The notes below the pieces were generated by a model. It saw only the letters and a program-made list of their open reading frames with translations. It had not been told where the DNA came from and did no database searches. The position numbers and the translations under genes were made by a program. From contig CM046838.1 in assembly GCA_025618425.1 (NCBI GenBank), positions 6,595,655 through 6,659,654 on the forward strand: DNA of 64,000 nucleotides. Direction: 5' to 3'. This DNA comes from Heliocidaris tuberculata. Lineage: Eukaryota > Echinodermata > Echinoidea > Camarodonta > Echinometridae. Positions 55,601-64,000 of the stretch are shown here, one piece after another. The stretch's first letter is position 1, and the number at the start of each line of letters is the position of its first letter.

Positions 55601-58323
55601 TCTTTTCACCGCTGAAGTCAGGGGCGTATCGGGGAATCTGTAAAAAAAAAAAAAAAAGGGGGGGGGGTACTGCAACAACAACAAAAAAGAGAGAGAGAGA
55701 AAAGAAAAGCCTACGACGAGAAAAAAGAAAGTTATCACATTTCTGAGGTGTCTACTTGGGGTCTTACATTTGAAAAGCAGGCACAAAAATCCAATAAAAG
55801 GGGCACATTTTTTCCAATGGACCATAATTTATTACCACGATTTGAAAATGCATAATGAAAACAATTACGAATACCAATCCAGATCAGATTGCGTTTTCCC
55901 AGGATAGCAAAACGGCGCTCGTTTTCTGAGGTCAAAACGATCGAAGTGTCAGCGATCTGTTGATGAATTCAACATATCACTTGGTTTCCATCTTTCAGAA
56001 CACACTCATTAGAATAAATCATAATTGTCCCCTTAGTGTCAGCTTCTGTATCAAATTTCAAAGAGTGTCGAATGTTTTATGTCTTAAGAAAAGAATTTTC
56101 TTTAACATTTTCTAACTTAAGGTTAGTAAAGGTCATAGAATTCGTTAAAATATGTTTTTCTTGGTGCATCCTGTTGGTCTAATATCAAATCAACGATCAA
56201 TTTTCTTCAATTAGCTTTGAAAAGTTATTATAGATTGTGGTCATCAAATAAACATTCTCCCTTCGGAAGTTACCCAACTTTTTATTTTGTTTTGTTAGTC
56301 TGTTTGTTTGTTTATTTTGTTTATTTTTATTTTGGGGGTGGGGGGGGGGGGGGGAATCAGCACAAATTATTGTCTCTAGGTTCCACAAGCAATTCTATTC
56401 GAAAGACAGCCATTGCATGAGGAGATGTATAATAACTAATAAATCCCCAAATCAACACTACACATGGGATTTTGAAATGTTTTCAGAAGAAAATAAGAGG
56501 TGTTCTATCCTGATCAAAGAAATCTGGAAGTTTAAAGGAAGCTATTTTCCCCACTTCAACCATGTCAGCACATGTGCATAACTGTTACAAAAGTGTCAAC
56601 TGCACATTCAGAGAATGAAAATGATTAACGAATATTTTTGAATTCCTAGGGTGTAATAATTGAAAAATACGATTTCTTTGGGGCACTACTTAGCTAAAGG
56701 ATCTCACAAATTTGCCTATAATATCGATATGTCTAATCTTCACTCACCAATGGCAGTAGTAGTAACAGTCACATGTGGACCCCTTGGTCCTTCTCCGCCC
56801 ACACCTTCTCTGACGGCAGACACACTGATATTGTATTCTGTATCTGGTTCCAACCCAGACAATTCAAACTCAATTATTCGTTGAAGATCCACAGCCGAGT
56901 TAATTCTACCGACCTCTTCCCATTTTGCATCCATAGTTTGCTGATAGATAAGGTAACCAACTACTGGGCCATCACCAGTATCAAGACAGGGTATCCAGGA
57001 ACTCCAGGAGACGAAAAAGGAGGTTGAACTGATGTCTCTCACAGTTGGACCCGACGTCAGAGCAGGTGAAGCTGTCAAGGTTAAGAATAGCGTTAGTAAT
57101 TCGCTTCATAATTTTTTAAAAGACACAGAATGAAAACAAACTTAATTTAAAGGTTTAAAACTAGACCAAATTAGTGGTATCTATAAAACCACTGTGGAAG
57201 AAAAGCAAGATAAGAAGCTAAGAAAGATTAGGAAATCGAGCAAGTAGTCTTGATTGCCTGTCAATCACTAGATCGAGTGGTTCCGATATGTGCTTTTCAT
57301 CCAATTTTCAATAGTGTGTTTACATTTCGCTGTTCAAAACAACCTAAAAATCAAATCCTCCATACAGTCATAAAGTAAAGCGAAGCTGTAATATAAATGA
57401 TAGACACGAACATTGTCACATGTCAGAGTCTACGATTTTCTCATTTTTCCTTGGGTATATTAATGCATTTTATGATTGAATCATATAAAGTAGGCCTACA
57501 GTTTTTTTCAGGGACGATTTCATGATTGTCTCAATCGAGGGTTCAAAGATTTTCCGAACAGGAACTTTTCCTCTGAAATATGATTTGAGAAATGACGCTA
57601 TCCCTCTAGGGGCTCTCTCAGTAGGGAGGGGGGGGGGGGATTTCTGGGAAATCATTTTCCGTGGATGTCCCACCAGCCCTCTCAAATATAGGAAAGGGAG
57701 GTCGCGCTGCCTTTTTACCGCTGAAGTTAGGGGTGGATCAAGGGGTGGATCAGGGGGTTTGAAAGGGGAAAGGAGCAATATTGCACAAACAAATTCTGAC
57801 AAGCAAAAAGAAAGTTTTCACATTTGTCAGGTGGCTATCGTGTCTAACATTTGAAAAGGAAGGTCAAAAATCGAATAAAGTGGCACTTTTTTTCCAATGG
57901 ACGATATTACCACCGTGTGCAAATGCATAATACAGACAATAACAATTTTGCTCTTGAACTTCAAATATTCTTCTTGTTTCGGTATTCTCCCACATGGGTG
58001 CATTTCAATATCCTTCTTACCGTAAAAATCTGTAGGGGGAAATTCAACACGTGAGAATGATCTCGCCGTCCTTGACAATGCGCTAACATGGCAGTAGATC
58101 CTGTCATCATCTTCAGTGTCTTCTATGACAAAACTGTTGTTACGGAATCCTCCATCAAGGCTCGTCGACGAGTATGGAATCGATCTCGTTGATGATAGAT
58201 TTTGACCGACTGACACTCTGACGTCATCGGGAGACAGTGTTTCACTGTCATACTCAACATCGACAGCGCAAGAAACAAAGGCCGACCCAGGATTACTTCG
58301 AACACTCTTCAGTTGGAAATTGT
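47938..58323 (-). CDS. Receptor copy 3 (partial): Ig-FN3-TM with YVNM tail
   Basis: Coding exons in gene order: 58323-58021 (Ig-like), 57071-56748 (FN3), 51683-51578 (TM) and 48151-47938 (tail). All have GT/AG ends and phases identical to copy 1 and join in frame, ending in TAA. No lectin or signal exons are visible upstream to 64000, so either the 5' part lies outside the window or it has been lost. The tail differs strongly from copies 1 and 2. Its four tyrosines are in NQYEVP, NHYEDL, HHYLSI and VNYVNM. The last combines YxxM (PI3K p85 SH2) with YxN (Grb2 SH2), as in CD28-type tails. It is probably a more ancient paralogue. Its introns hold a Helentron-like element, a foldback with a minisatellite, and a broken duplicate TM exon. 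Confidence 0.72.
48908..49350 (+). repeat. TAGGACAACTACCCCC minisatellite (array 1)
   Basis: About 27 units of a 13-16 bp repeat, TAGGACAAC(T/C)ACCCCC. It starts with GTATCCAGACACC and is followed by GCTACGCTTGCTCGCC. The same arrangement recurs at 58838. Confidence 0.88.
49351..50150. repeat. Interspersed repeat shared with 59100-59760
   Basis: Begins with CAACAATAAAACCCAGAT and GCTCGCTTAATTGTTCC and ends near CATCAAGATATTTTTGAATACTAGCAT. The same segment follows array 2. Non-coding, with A/T and G homopolymers. Confidence 0.75.
51578..51683 (-). CDS. Copy 3 transmembrane exon
   Basis: 106 nt, phase 1 to 2. Encodes NVGVLVVGESNRIWILFG followed by LSLAVNVLLLVVIVIL and a split Cys codon. The Asn within the helix is kept. 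TTCAG acceptor, GTAAG donor. Confidence 0.82.
52743..52845. repeat. Perfect 44-bp hairpin
   Basis: 52743-52786 and 52802-52845 are exact inverse complements (44 of 44), with loop GGTGTGAGGGGGCCT. The loop sequence reappears directly at 53703-53717, also preceded by TTCGGT. It lies within the Helentron-like element and is probably the end of a small Harbinger-style MITE. Confidence 0.85.
52850..53718. mobile_element. Possible non-autonomous element rich in TTCG words
   Basis: Dense TTCGC/TTCGT words in both orientations resemble the subterminal regions of the two Harbinger-type elements. It is bordered by direct copies of ATTCGGT(T/C)AGGTGTGAGGGGG. No ORF is supported. No clean target-site duplication was found, so the identity is tentative. 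Confidence 0.4.
55130..55830. repeat. Intron segment duplicated at 57220-57900
   Basis: Shares TTTACATTTCGCTGTTC, CAATCACTAGATC and the later TTTCATGATTGTCTCAA and TTTTTCCAATGGAC blocks, in the same order and orientation, with 57220-57900. The two copies bracket the copy 3 FN3 exon. Confidence 0.8.
55860..55925 (-). pseudogene. Broken duplicate of the copy 3 TM exon
   Basis: An AG acceptor followed by about 66 nt resembling the start of the TM exon (NERRFAILGKRNLIWIG versus NVGVLVVGESNRIWILF). The hydrophobic helix and donor are then lost. Flanking intron sequence (GATGAATTCAACAT near 55963) also matches the sequence beside the intact exon. Confidence 0.65.
56748..57071 (-). CDS. Copy 3 fibronectin type III exon
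   Basis: 324 nt, phase 1-1. FVSWSSWIPCLDTGDGPVVG, LSGLEPDTEYNISVSAV and VTVTT strands. The 3' half is nearly identical to copy 1 at nucleotide level while the 5' half is more diverged, suggesting gene conversion. Donor GTGAGT. Confidence 0.92.
57220..57900. repeat. Intron segment duplicated at 55130-55830
   Basis: Second member of the pair described at 55130-55830, located between the FN3 and Ig exons of copy 3. The ORFs at 57470-57854 are not conserved between the two copies. Confidence 0.8.
58021..58323 (-). CDS. Copy 3 Ig-like exon
   Basis: 303 nt, phase 1-1. VSCAVDV and RIYCHV give the paired cysteines; here the Y-x-C tyrosine is present. Donor GTAAG, acceptor CATAG. About half the residues match copy 1. 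Confidence 0.85.
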
Positions 58324-58837
58324 CTATGATACGAGACATTGAGAAAGACATGAACAATATTATTGTCTGTTCATTTGTTAGTGACGTAACAAACGACCGT
58401 GCAGACCATTGCGGTTTTGTATTGTTACTGCATATTTAAGAATGTAGAAAAGACGTTCATTGATAAACAACATCTTTTAATTATGTGAAATCAAATCAAT
58501 TTATTGATACAACACATACGGATTTTTTTATCAGTAATGCAGTTAAAGAAGCAGGAAAGTATATGTTCAGGGATTTTTTTTTTAAAAGAGGAGAAAAAAA
58601 CTGAAGCAGTTTATAACTTCCACTGTTAGTTGGATTACTGGCGCAGGCCACAACGCCCAGCTTATGTGATACTGTGACCTGCAGTCTTGTCAAATCAGCA
58701 TGATTAGAGCCATTATTCGTATGAATATTAACGCCTGCATCAGGTACTTTGTTGGTAAAATATCTCCTCCTTTCTATTATTGAACCTCCCTCACTCCCCC
58801 GTTCTCTCTCTCTCTCTCTCCCATTTCTTTGTACGGT

Positions 58838-59093
58838 TCTAGGACACCTACCCCCTGGACAACCACCCCCGGATAACCACCCCTAGGATAACCACCTTCT
58901 AGGACAACTACCCCCTAGGACAACTACCCCTAGGGCAACCACCCTCTAGGACGACTACCCCCCCCCCCCCGGGACAATTACCCTCTAGGACAACCACCCT
59001 CTAGGACAACTACCCCTTAGGGGAACCACCTTCTAGGATAACTAACTATACCCCGTACAACTACCCCCAGGACAACCGCCCTCTAGGAAAAGT
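58838..59093 (+). repeat. TAGGACAACTACCCC minisatellite (array 2)
   Basis: About 15 degenerate units in the same orientation as array 1. Confidence 0.85.
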
Positions 59094-60440
59094 ACCTCAA
59101 ATTGGACTTAACATCACATTGAACAACATTGTGCTCGTTCGCTACGCTCGCTCGCCAAAATAGAACATGGCCTTTGGCACAATTTATGCCCCGACCTGCA
59201 ACAATAAAACCCAGATAATATACCAAATATTATTAAAAGAGAAGTGTTTGTTTTTCGCTCTTGCTTGTTCGCTTAATTGTTCCTCATCCAACATCCAACA
59301 ATAAAACCTATATTATCACATAAAAAAACAAAGCAAACTAGTTTATGTATACTAACTTGCAAAATGCAATCCCGGTGGGGGATGCATGTTCTCCCCTGGA
59401 AATTCTGGGAACTTCTCTCCTCTTCAGTTTTTTTTTTTTTTTTTTTTTGGGGGGGGGGGGGATGGAAAACGCGGATTCGCCCCCCCCCCCCATGCACTCT
59501 ACAATTTTGCAACTCGTTACAAAGCTACCACCCAATCGAGTATTAAAGGAAATTACCATGGTGGTTGGTCGATTAAAAAAAAAAAAAAAAATTATATGGG
59601 GTGTATAGTCATGTTAAGATGGATGAGAAAGCAACCTAGAACACAATGTTCGGAAATTTATGCCTTTTCACCATCAAGAAATTTATGAATACTAGCATAA
59701 ATGACTTTTGAAACATTTATTCCATCAAAGACGCTATCATAATCACGGAAAGACTAATCAGATCTTCACACTTTTGAGACACTGAAGATTATTATGAAAC
59801 AAACAATTTTGACACGCTCATTTCATTGGCATTTGGGGCAGGGGCACTAGCGTACCCAAGGGGGGGGGGGGCAGGGGGACAGACTATCCCCTGACAACTT
59901 TGGACAGGTTTTGACTTTTTTGGTTTATGTTATTGTTGCTTATCAGAGAATTCTGGACACCATAAATTGTGATACCCCCCCCCCCTCCATCACTGAGCGA
60001 CTTTTGGACCCTTTTTTGGAGATTTTTTTGCCAAATTTGATGGAAAAATTCAACAGTACAATGCACCATTAAACTCCGAGTTTATAAACACCTAACTTTT
60101 AAAACAAAAAAAATGTAATACCAGGGGAAATCCCCCCCCCCGGTGCTCAAGGGTACAGACATCATATAATTTTAACATTATAATGCACCAAAATCCTTCT
60201 ATTTATAAGATTTCCAAAAATTTCTTACCGTGGGAGGAATATACCCCCTCCTCCGGATACTCATTATATCCTTACTGATGGTTGGCCACCCCCCCCCCCC
60301 TCCACGTCCTCCCTTGGCCGAAATCCGTTTAAATGCCGTCGAGTATCTGGAAGTTGTAACTGTTTGGGGGGATAGATGACCTACATGCCATGGGTGAGAG
60401 TATGTTGGTTGTTGTCCGATTGATAAGTACTCTAAGTCGT

Positions 60441-60788
60441 AATTGTCCGGGGGTAGTTATTTGGGTGGTAGTTGTCAAGGAGATGTCCTAGAGGGTGGTT
60501 GTCCTAGCGGGTAGTTGTCTGGGGGGGGGGTAGTTGTCCAGGGGTTAGTTGTCCTAGAGGGGGGTTGCTCTAGGGGGTAGTTGACCTAGAGGGTGGTTGC
60601 CCTAGGGGGTAGTTAGCTGAGGGGTAATGATCCTAGAGGGTAATTGTCCCGGGGGGGGGGGGGTAGTCGTCCTAGAGGATGGTAGCCCAAGGGGGTAGTT
60701 GTCCTAGGGAGTAGTTGTCCTAGAGGATGGTTATCCTAGGGGTGGTTATCCGGGGGTGACTTTCCAGGGGTACGTGTCCGGATACGGG
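60441..60788 (-). repeat. TAGGACAACTACCCC minisatellite (array 3, inverted)
   Basis: About 20 units reading GGGGGTAGTTGTCCTA on the plus strand, the inverse of arrays 1 and 2. Confidence 0.85.
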
Positions 60789-60792
60789 TTCG

Positions 60793-62835
60793 GTGTATAT
60801 TCCTTACAAAGGTTCCAAACATTATGAACAAGATTGGGACAATGTAATAATTAATGATTGTATTATGTTGAGAATTAAGTACAACTTGCCTTTCGTGTTC
60901 ATTGGAGATTTTAATGCTAGAACAGGTCTTCTTGATGATTTTATTGATTTCGATGACGGAATTAGAACCAATGTAAATTTAGATTTTCTGAATGAAGATT
61001 TTAATATCAAAGCTGATCTAGAAAATGTTGGCGTATGCACGCTGAGTATGAGGATAGTTTTGTGAACAATAATGGTCGTAAACTAGTAGGTCTTTGTAAA
61101 AATTTAGATGTTCATTTTGTTAATGGTCGGGTTGGTGAAGTCAAGGAGAAGGGTCGTTTGACATGTGGCAATGCAAGTACAATTGATTATACATTGGCAT
61201 CGTCTGCATGAGCTGCTCTTGAGCTTAGACAATTTTTATGCTGATATTTTTGACAAGTTTCTATCCACCAAACACAGTGCAGTCGCGTTCACTTTTTGGA
61301 AAGGCGGTTCTCTGGCAATAAAGAAGCGCATGATCTAACTTTTGATATAATTAAATGGGATATTTCAAAGCGTGCTGCTTATAGTGAAGCACTTGATAAT
61401 TGTGCACTTGTTGAATTGGAAGATTTTTTTTAGACTCGCTTGGCTGAAACCCTGTTTCACAAAATGACGTTGATAAGACTGCGGAGCTTTTACAGAGTGT
61501 TTATACTGAGGCAGCTCCTAAGACTGAAATGTTCTTGCAATGTTCAAGAGTAAATTATGTAGAAAGAGGAAGCCTAGTTGTATGCCTTGGTTTGATTCAA
61601 CCTGTAGACAAGTTCGAAAAGAATATTTTAAAGCTAAAGACAAATTCAGATCTAACAGATTGGATAGAAATAGAAATGAAATGACTGAAAAGTTAGTTCC
61701 TACATAAAACTTCTCCGTAGTAAAAAGAAGATTTATACTAATCTACGTAACACAAAGGTCTTTTATCATGTTTACCCAAAGACTATTGGACGACGCTAAA
61801 TGTTAAAAAACAGAGTTAACAATCAACCTGCCAGCCGGTGTGTTAATTCTACTGATGATTTTGTTTATCATTTTCGCGATATATCTAAAGTGCTTTCTGG
61901 CACTGAAGGCTAAAAAAGTAGTGCAAACCGATGTGATCTTGATTTGAATACTGAAGATTTGAATAAGGAAGTCTAAGAGGACGAGGTTGTAAAACAAATT
62001 AAGAGATTAAAAAATAATAAAGCCCCAGGACTTAATTCAAGACATAATTCTAAATGAATTGTTGAAATCCAGCTCTGAAACTTTCTTGCTATTGATATAG
62101 GTATATATAGTTCCATCTGACTGGTCAGTGCATGGATTGATAAAACCTTTGTATAAAGGAAAGGATTCTCCTGAATCTCCAGATAATTATCGGGGGATTA
62201 CTTTACTAAGTTGTGTGGGAAAGCTGTTCACTGCCATATTGAATGAAAGATTTTTTTGGATAAACTTTCTTGAAGATAATGAGTTGTTGGGTGAGGAACA
62301 GATGGGTTTCAGGGATGGGTACTTAACAATGGACATGATGGATCATATTTTCACTCTGCAGTCAATTTTAGACTGGTATTTAAAAGTTAAGAACAAAATG
62401 ATTCATTGTGCTTTCATCGACTATAAAAAAAGCTTTTGATCTTGTTGATCGAGTATCACTGTGGTCTAAGCTGTCATCCCACTGTATAAATGGGTAAATA
62501 CTTTCTGTAATGATTAATGTGTACAATTCTGCTGGTGTTTTTCTTAATGGCTAAAGTCATGTTATTTTCAAAGCAATATTGGTGTTCGACAAGGGGAGAA
62601 CCTCTCCCCAATTCTTTTTGCATTGTATTCAAATGATTTCCAAGAATTTCTGAGCAGAAGTTATGCTGGTTTGAAGAGTCTCTCTTCTGAAGTAAACGAA
62701 TGTCTGTGTCTTCAAGAAGTAGATTCTTATATTGATCTTTGTACCCTTTTGTATGCGGACGATACTATTGTCTTAGGTGAGAGCCGTCTTGAGCTTCAAA
62801 AAGATCTAGATGCAGTTTATGAGTATTGCCAATAA
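60793..62835 (+). pseudogene. Decayed LINE: endonuclease and reverse transcriptase fragments
   Basis: 60793-61060 encodes an AP-endonuclease piece (VYIPYKGSKHYEQDWD, then FVFIGDFNARTGLLDDF), continuing out of frame with ASTIDYTLAS near 61170-61200. 62128-62439 encodes RT motifs (LIKPLYKGKDSPESPDNYRG, ITLLSCVGKLFTAILNERF, LLGEEQMGFRDGY). 62623-62835 carries LLYADDTIVLGESRLELQKD. Many stops and frameshifts separate them. The motifs differ from the L1-like element and fit the Jockey/CR1/I group broadly. The 5' end abuts minisatellite array 3 directly. Confidence 0.8.
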
Positions 62836-63239
62836 TTGGTATGTTACTGTTAATACCTTTAAGACAAGGATTATGATTTTCTCTAAAGTCAAAGTGAGGA
62901 AAGTTTGTTTCTGGTAATGATGAGCTGAATGTATGTTATGATTATACCTACCTGGATGTTACTTTTAATTACAACAATATGTATTTAAAAAGGCCATTGA
63001 TAAAGAAATTTGTGACTGAACAGTCCCACTCATATATATGTATCTACCACAATCGTCGAATGCGAATATACGGAACTATATACTACCACTTTTCCTGTTC
63101 ATTAACCAGAGGATCATCATCATTTTGTAATATATGTTTATTACATTGGAAAGCATCAACTTGGTGAAAGGAAAAGCAAAATGAGGTATCAGATATGATT
63201 TCGAGGCGAATTAGTAAGAAAATAGTGAATTCGATTATG

Positions 63240-63440
63240 ATCTGAACTTATGATGCCTCAATTCTAGGTCCTTTGTTATTTTTAATTTACATAAACAATA
63301 TCCAGTGTTCATCAAATATTCTAAGCTTCATACAGTTTGCTGACGATACAAGTATTTTTGTTTCACTCATAATGATTTCGTTTATTACTACTACATTAAA
63401 TAATGATTTAGGTAATGTGTGTCAATGGCATAGACGTATC
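63240..63440 (+). pseudogene. Second LINE RT fragment
   Basis: ILGPLLFLIYINNIQ and FADDTSIFVS are the RT palm motifs of a CR1/L2-type element, in one short frame ending NDLGNVCQWHR. It is a different element from 60793-62835, whose own YADD box is already present upstream. Confidence 0.75.
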
Positions 63441-63497
63441 ATAGATTTACTAGACGGAAAGCAGCACGCACGGAAATCATTACGCGAATGGAATTAA

Positions 63498-64000
63498 GCC
63501 CCGCCTCTTTCGGATCATTTGAAGAGTCCGATAAGCACCCGATATGTTGCATTATTCATATTTCTTGTGCGTGCCAGTTAATTGTGAAACTTTGATTGGA
63601 TGCTAGGTCATGAATATGTAAATAATAGACAACGGTTAACGTTAGATTTGGAAACTGTGACTGTGTGGTGGATTCTACGATGTCGATGATTTTGATAAGA
63701 TATGTAGACCAAAATTAGTGCAGATATAAATTCATTGATGTTACACGAGGTTTACTGTTTTGAACTCTGAATATTTGTTGAAATTTTATTCCATAAACCG
63801 AAGTCTGAAGGATAGTCTATCTTTAGTAGATGTAGACTTGGCTAGGGCTAAAGCTGTGCTTGGGGGACAAAGTCAAAGCAGATCTCTGACCATGTTTGAT
63901 AAGAACTCTGTTCAACTTCACTCTCATGCCTGACTTTTTTCTCGTTCTTAAAAGACTTGGATATACTATATTTGGTTCAATTCACGCCATTTGGTCAATT
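63498..64000. other. Right edge, nothing recognised
   Basis: AT-rich sequence without supported ORFs. It may continue the decayed LINE or be unique flank. Confidence 0.4.

Larger units (their letters stand above)
58838..60788. mobile_element. TU-like foldback: inverted minisatellite arrays around a unique core
   Basis: Left terminus: TAGGACAACTACCCC array (58838-59093). Right terminus: the same array inverted (60441-60788), ending CCGGATACGGG, the inverse of the start of array 1 at 48905. The core (59094-60440) is non-coding with long homopolymers. Terminal inverted arrays of ~15-bp units are the hallmark of the foldback-type TU elements described in Strongylocentrotus. Membership here is inferred from architecture, not from sequence comparison. 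Confidence 0.65.

Noticed and set aside
57470..57854. Opposed 110-residue ORFs
   Set aside because: The frame is not preserved in the duplicated segment at 55130-55830 and contains poly-G/C tracts.

Overview
The window looks like nuclear DNA of a marine deuterostome, most likely an echinoderm and probably a sea urchin. This rests on small exons in long AT-rich introns, abundant (TAA)n, (TA)n and poly-C/G tracts, recurring words such as TAGGCCTA, PIF/Harbinger, L1-like and foldback transposons, and minisatellite-ended foldbacks that resemble the sea-urchin TU elements. The species cannot be fixed from the sequence alone.

Layout. 99-10106 holds one full-length L1-like retrotransposon (minus strand) bounded by an 11-bp target-site duplication. 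Its ORF1 is split by a 3.2-kb PIF/Harbinger transposon (6144-9381). 10107-14440 is repeat-rich intergenic DNA with a 0.9-kb foldback element (11155-12070), a palindromic TTCGTAATTCCGA array and a 150-bp tandem duplication. 14440-26800 and 28245-44410 are two diverged copies of one segmental duplication, each carrying a receptor gene on the minus strand. 47938-58323 holds a third, more diverged and 5'-incomplete member. 58838-64000 is a TU-like foldback followed by decayed LINE fragments.

The central content is this head-to-tail array of three related type I membrane receptors. Exon by exon, copy 1 reads: signal peptide, C-type lectin domain (three exons, galactose-type QPD motif), Ig-like domain, fibronectin III domain, transmembrane exon, and a cytoplasmic tail with four tyrosine motifs. 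All eight exons join in frame with GT/AG sites and give 484 residues. Its tail has TVYADI (ITSM-like) and LDYVNI (ITIM-like). Copy 2 has lost the Ig and FN3 exons, where nested inverted tandem-repeat arrays now lie, but the remaining exons still join in frame (264 residues) because the lost exons were flanked by phase-1 introns. Copy 3 keeps Ig, FN3, TM and tail, but the tail ends in YVNM, a CD28-like YxxM/YxN motif. The three genes therefore look like a paired or diversifying innate immune receptor cluster with inhibitory-looking and activating-looking tails. This is inferred from sequence motifs and gene structure only.

Much of the rest is mobile DNA, including a Helentron/HINE-like element in a copy-3 intron and an internally deleted Harbinger derivative in a copy-1 intron.
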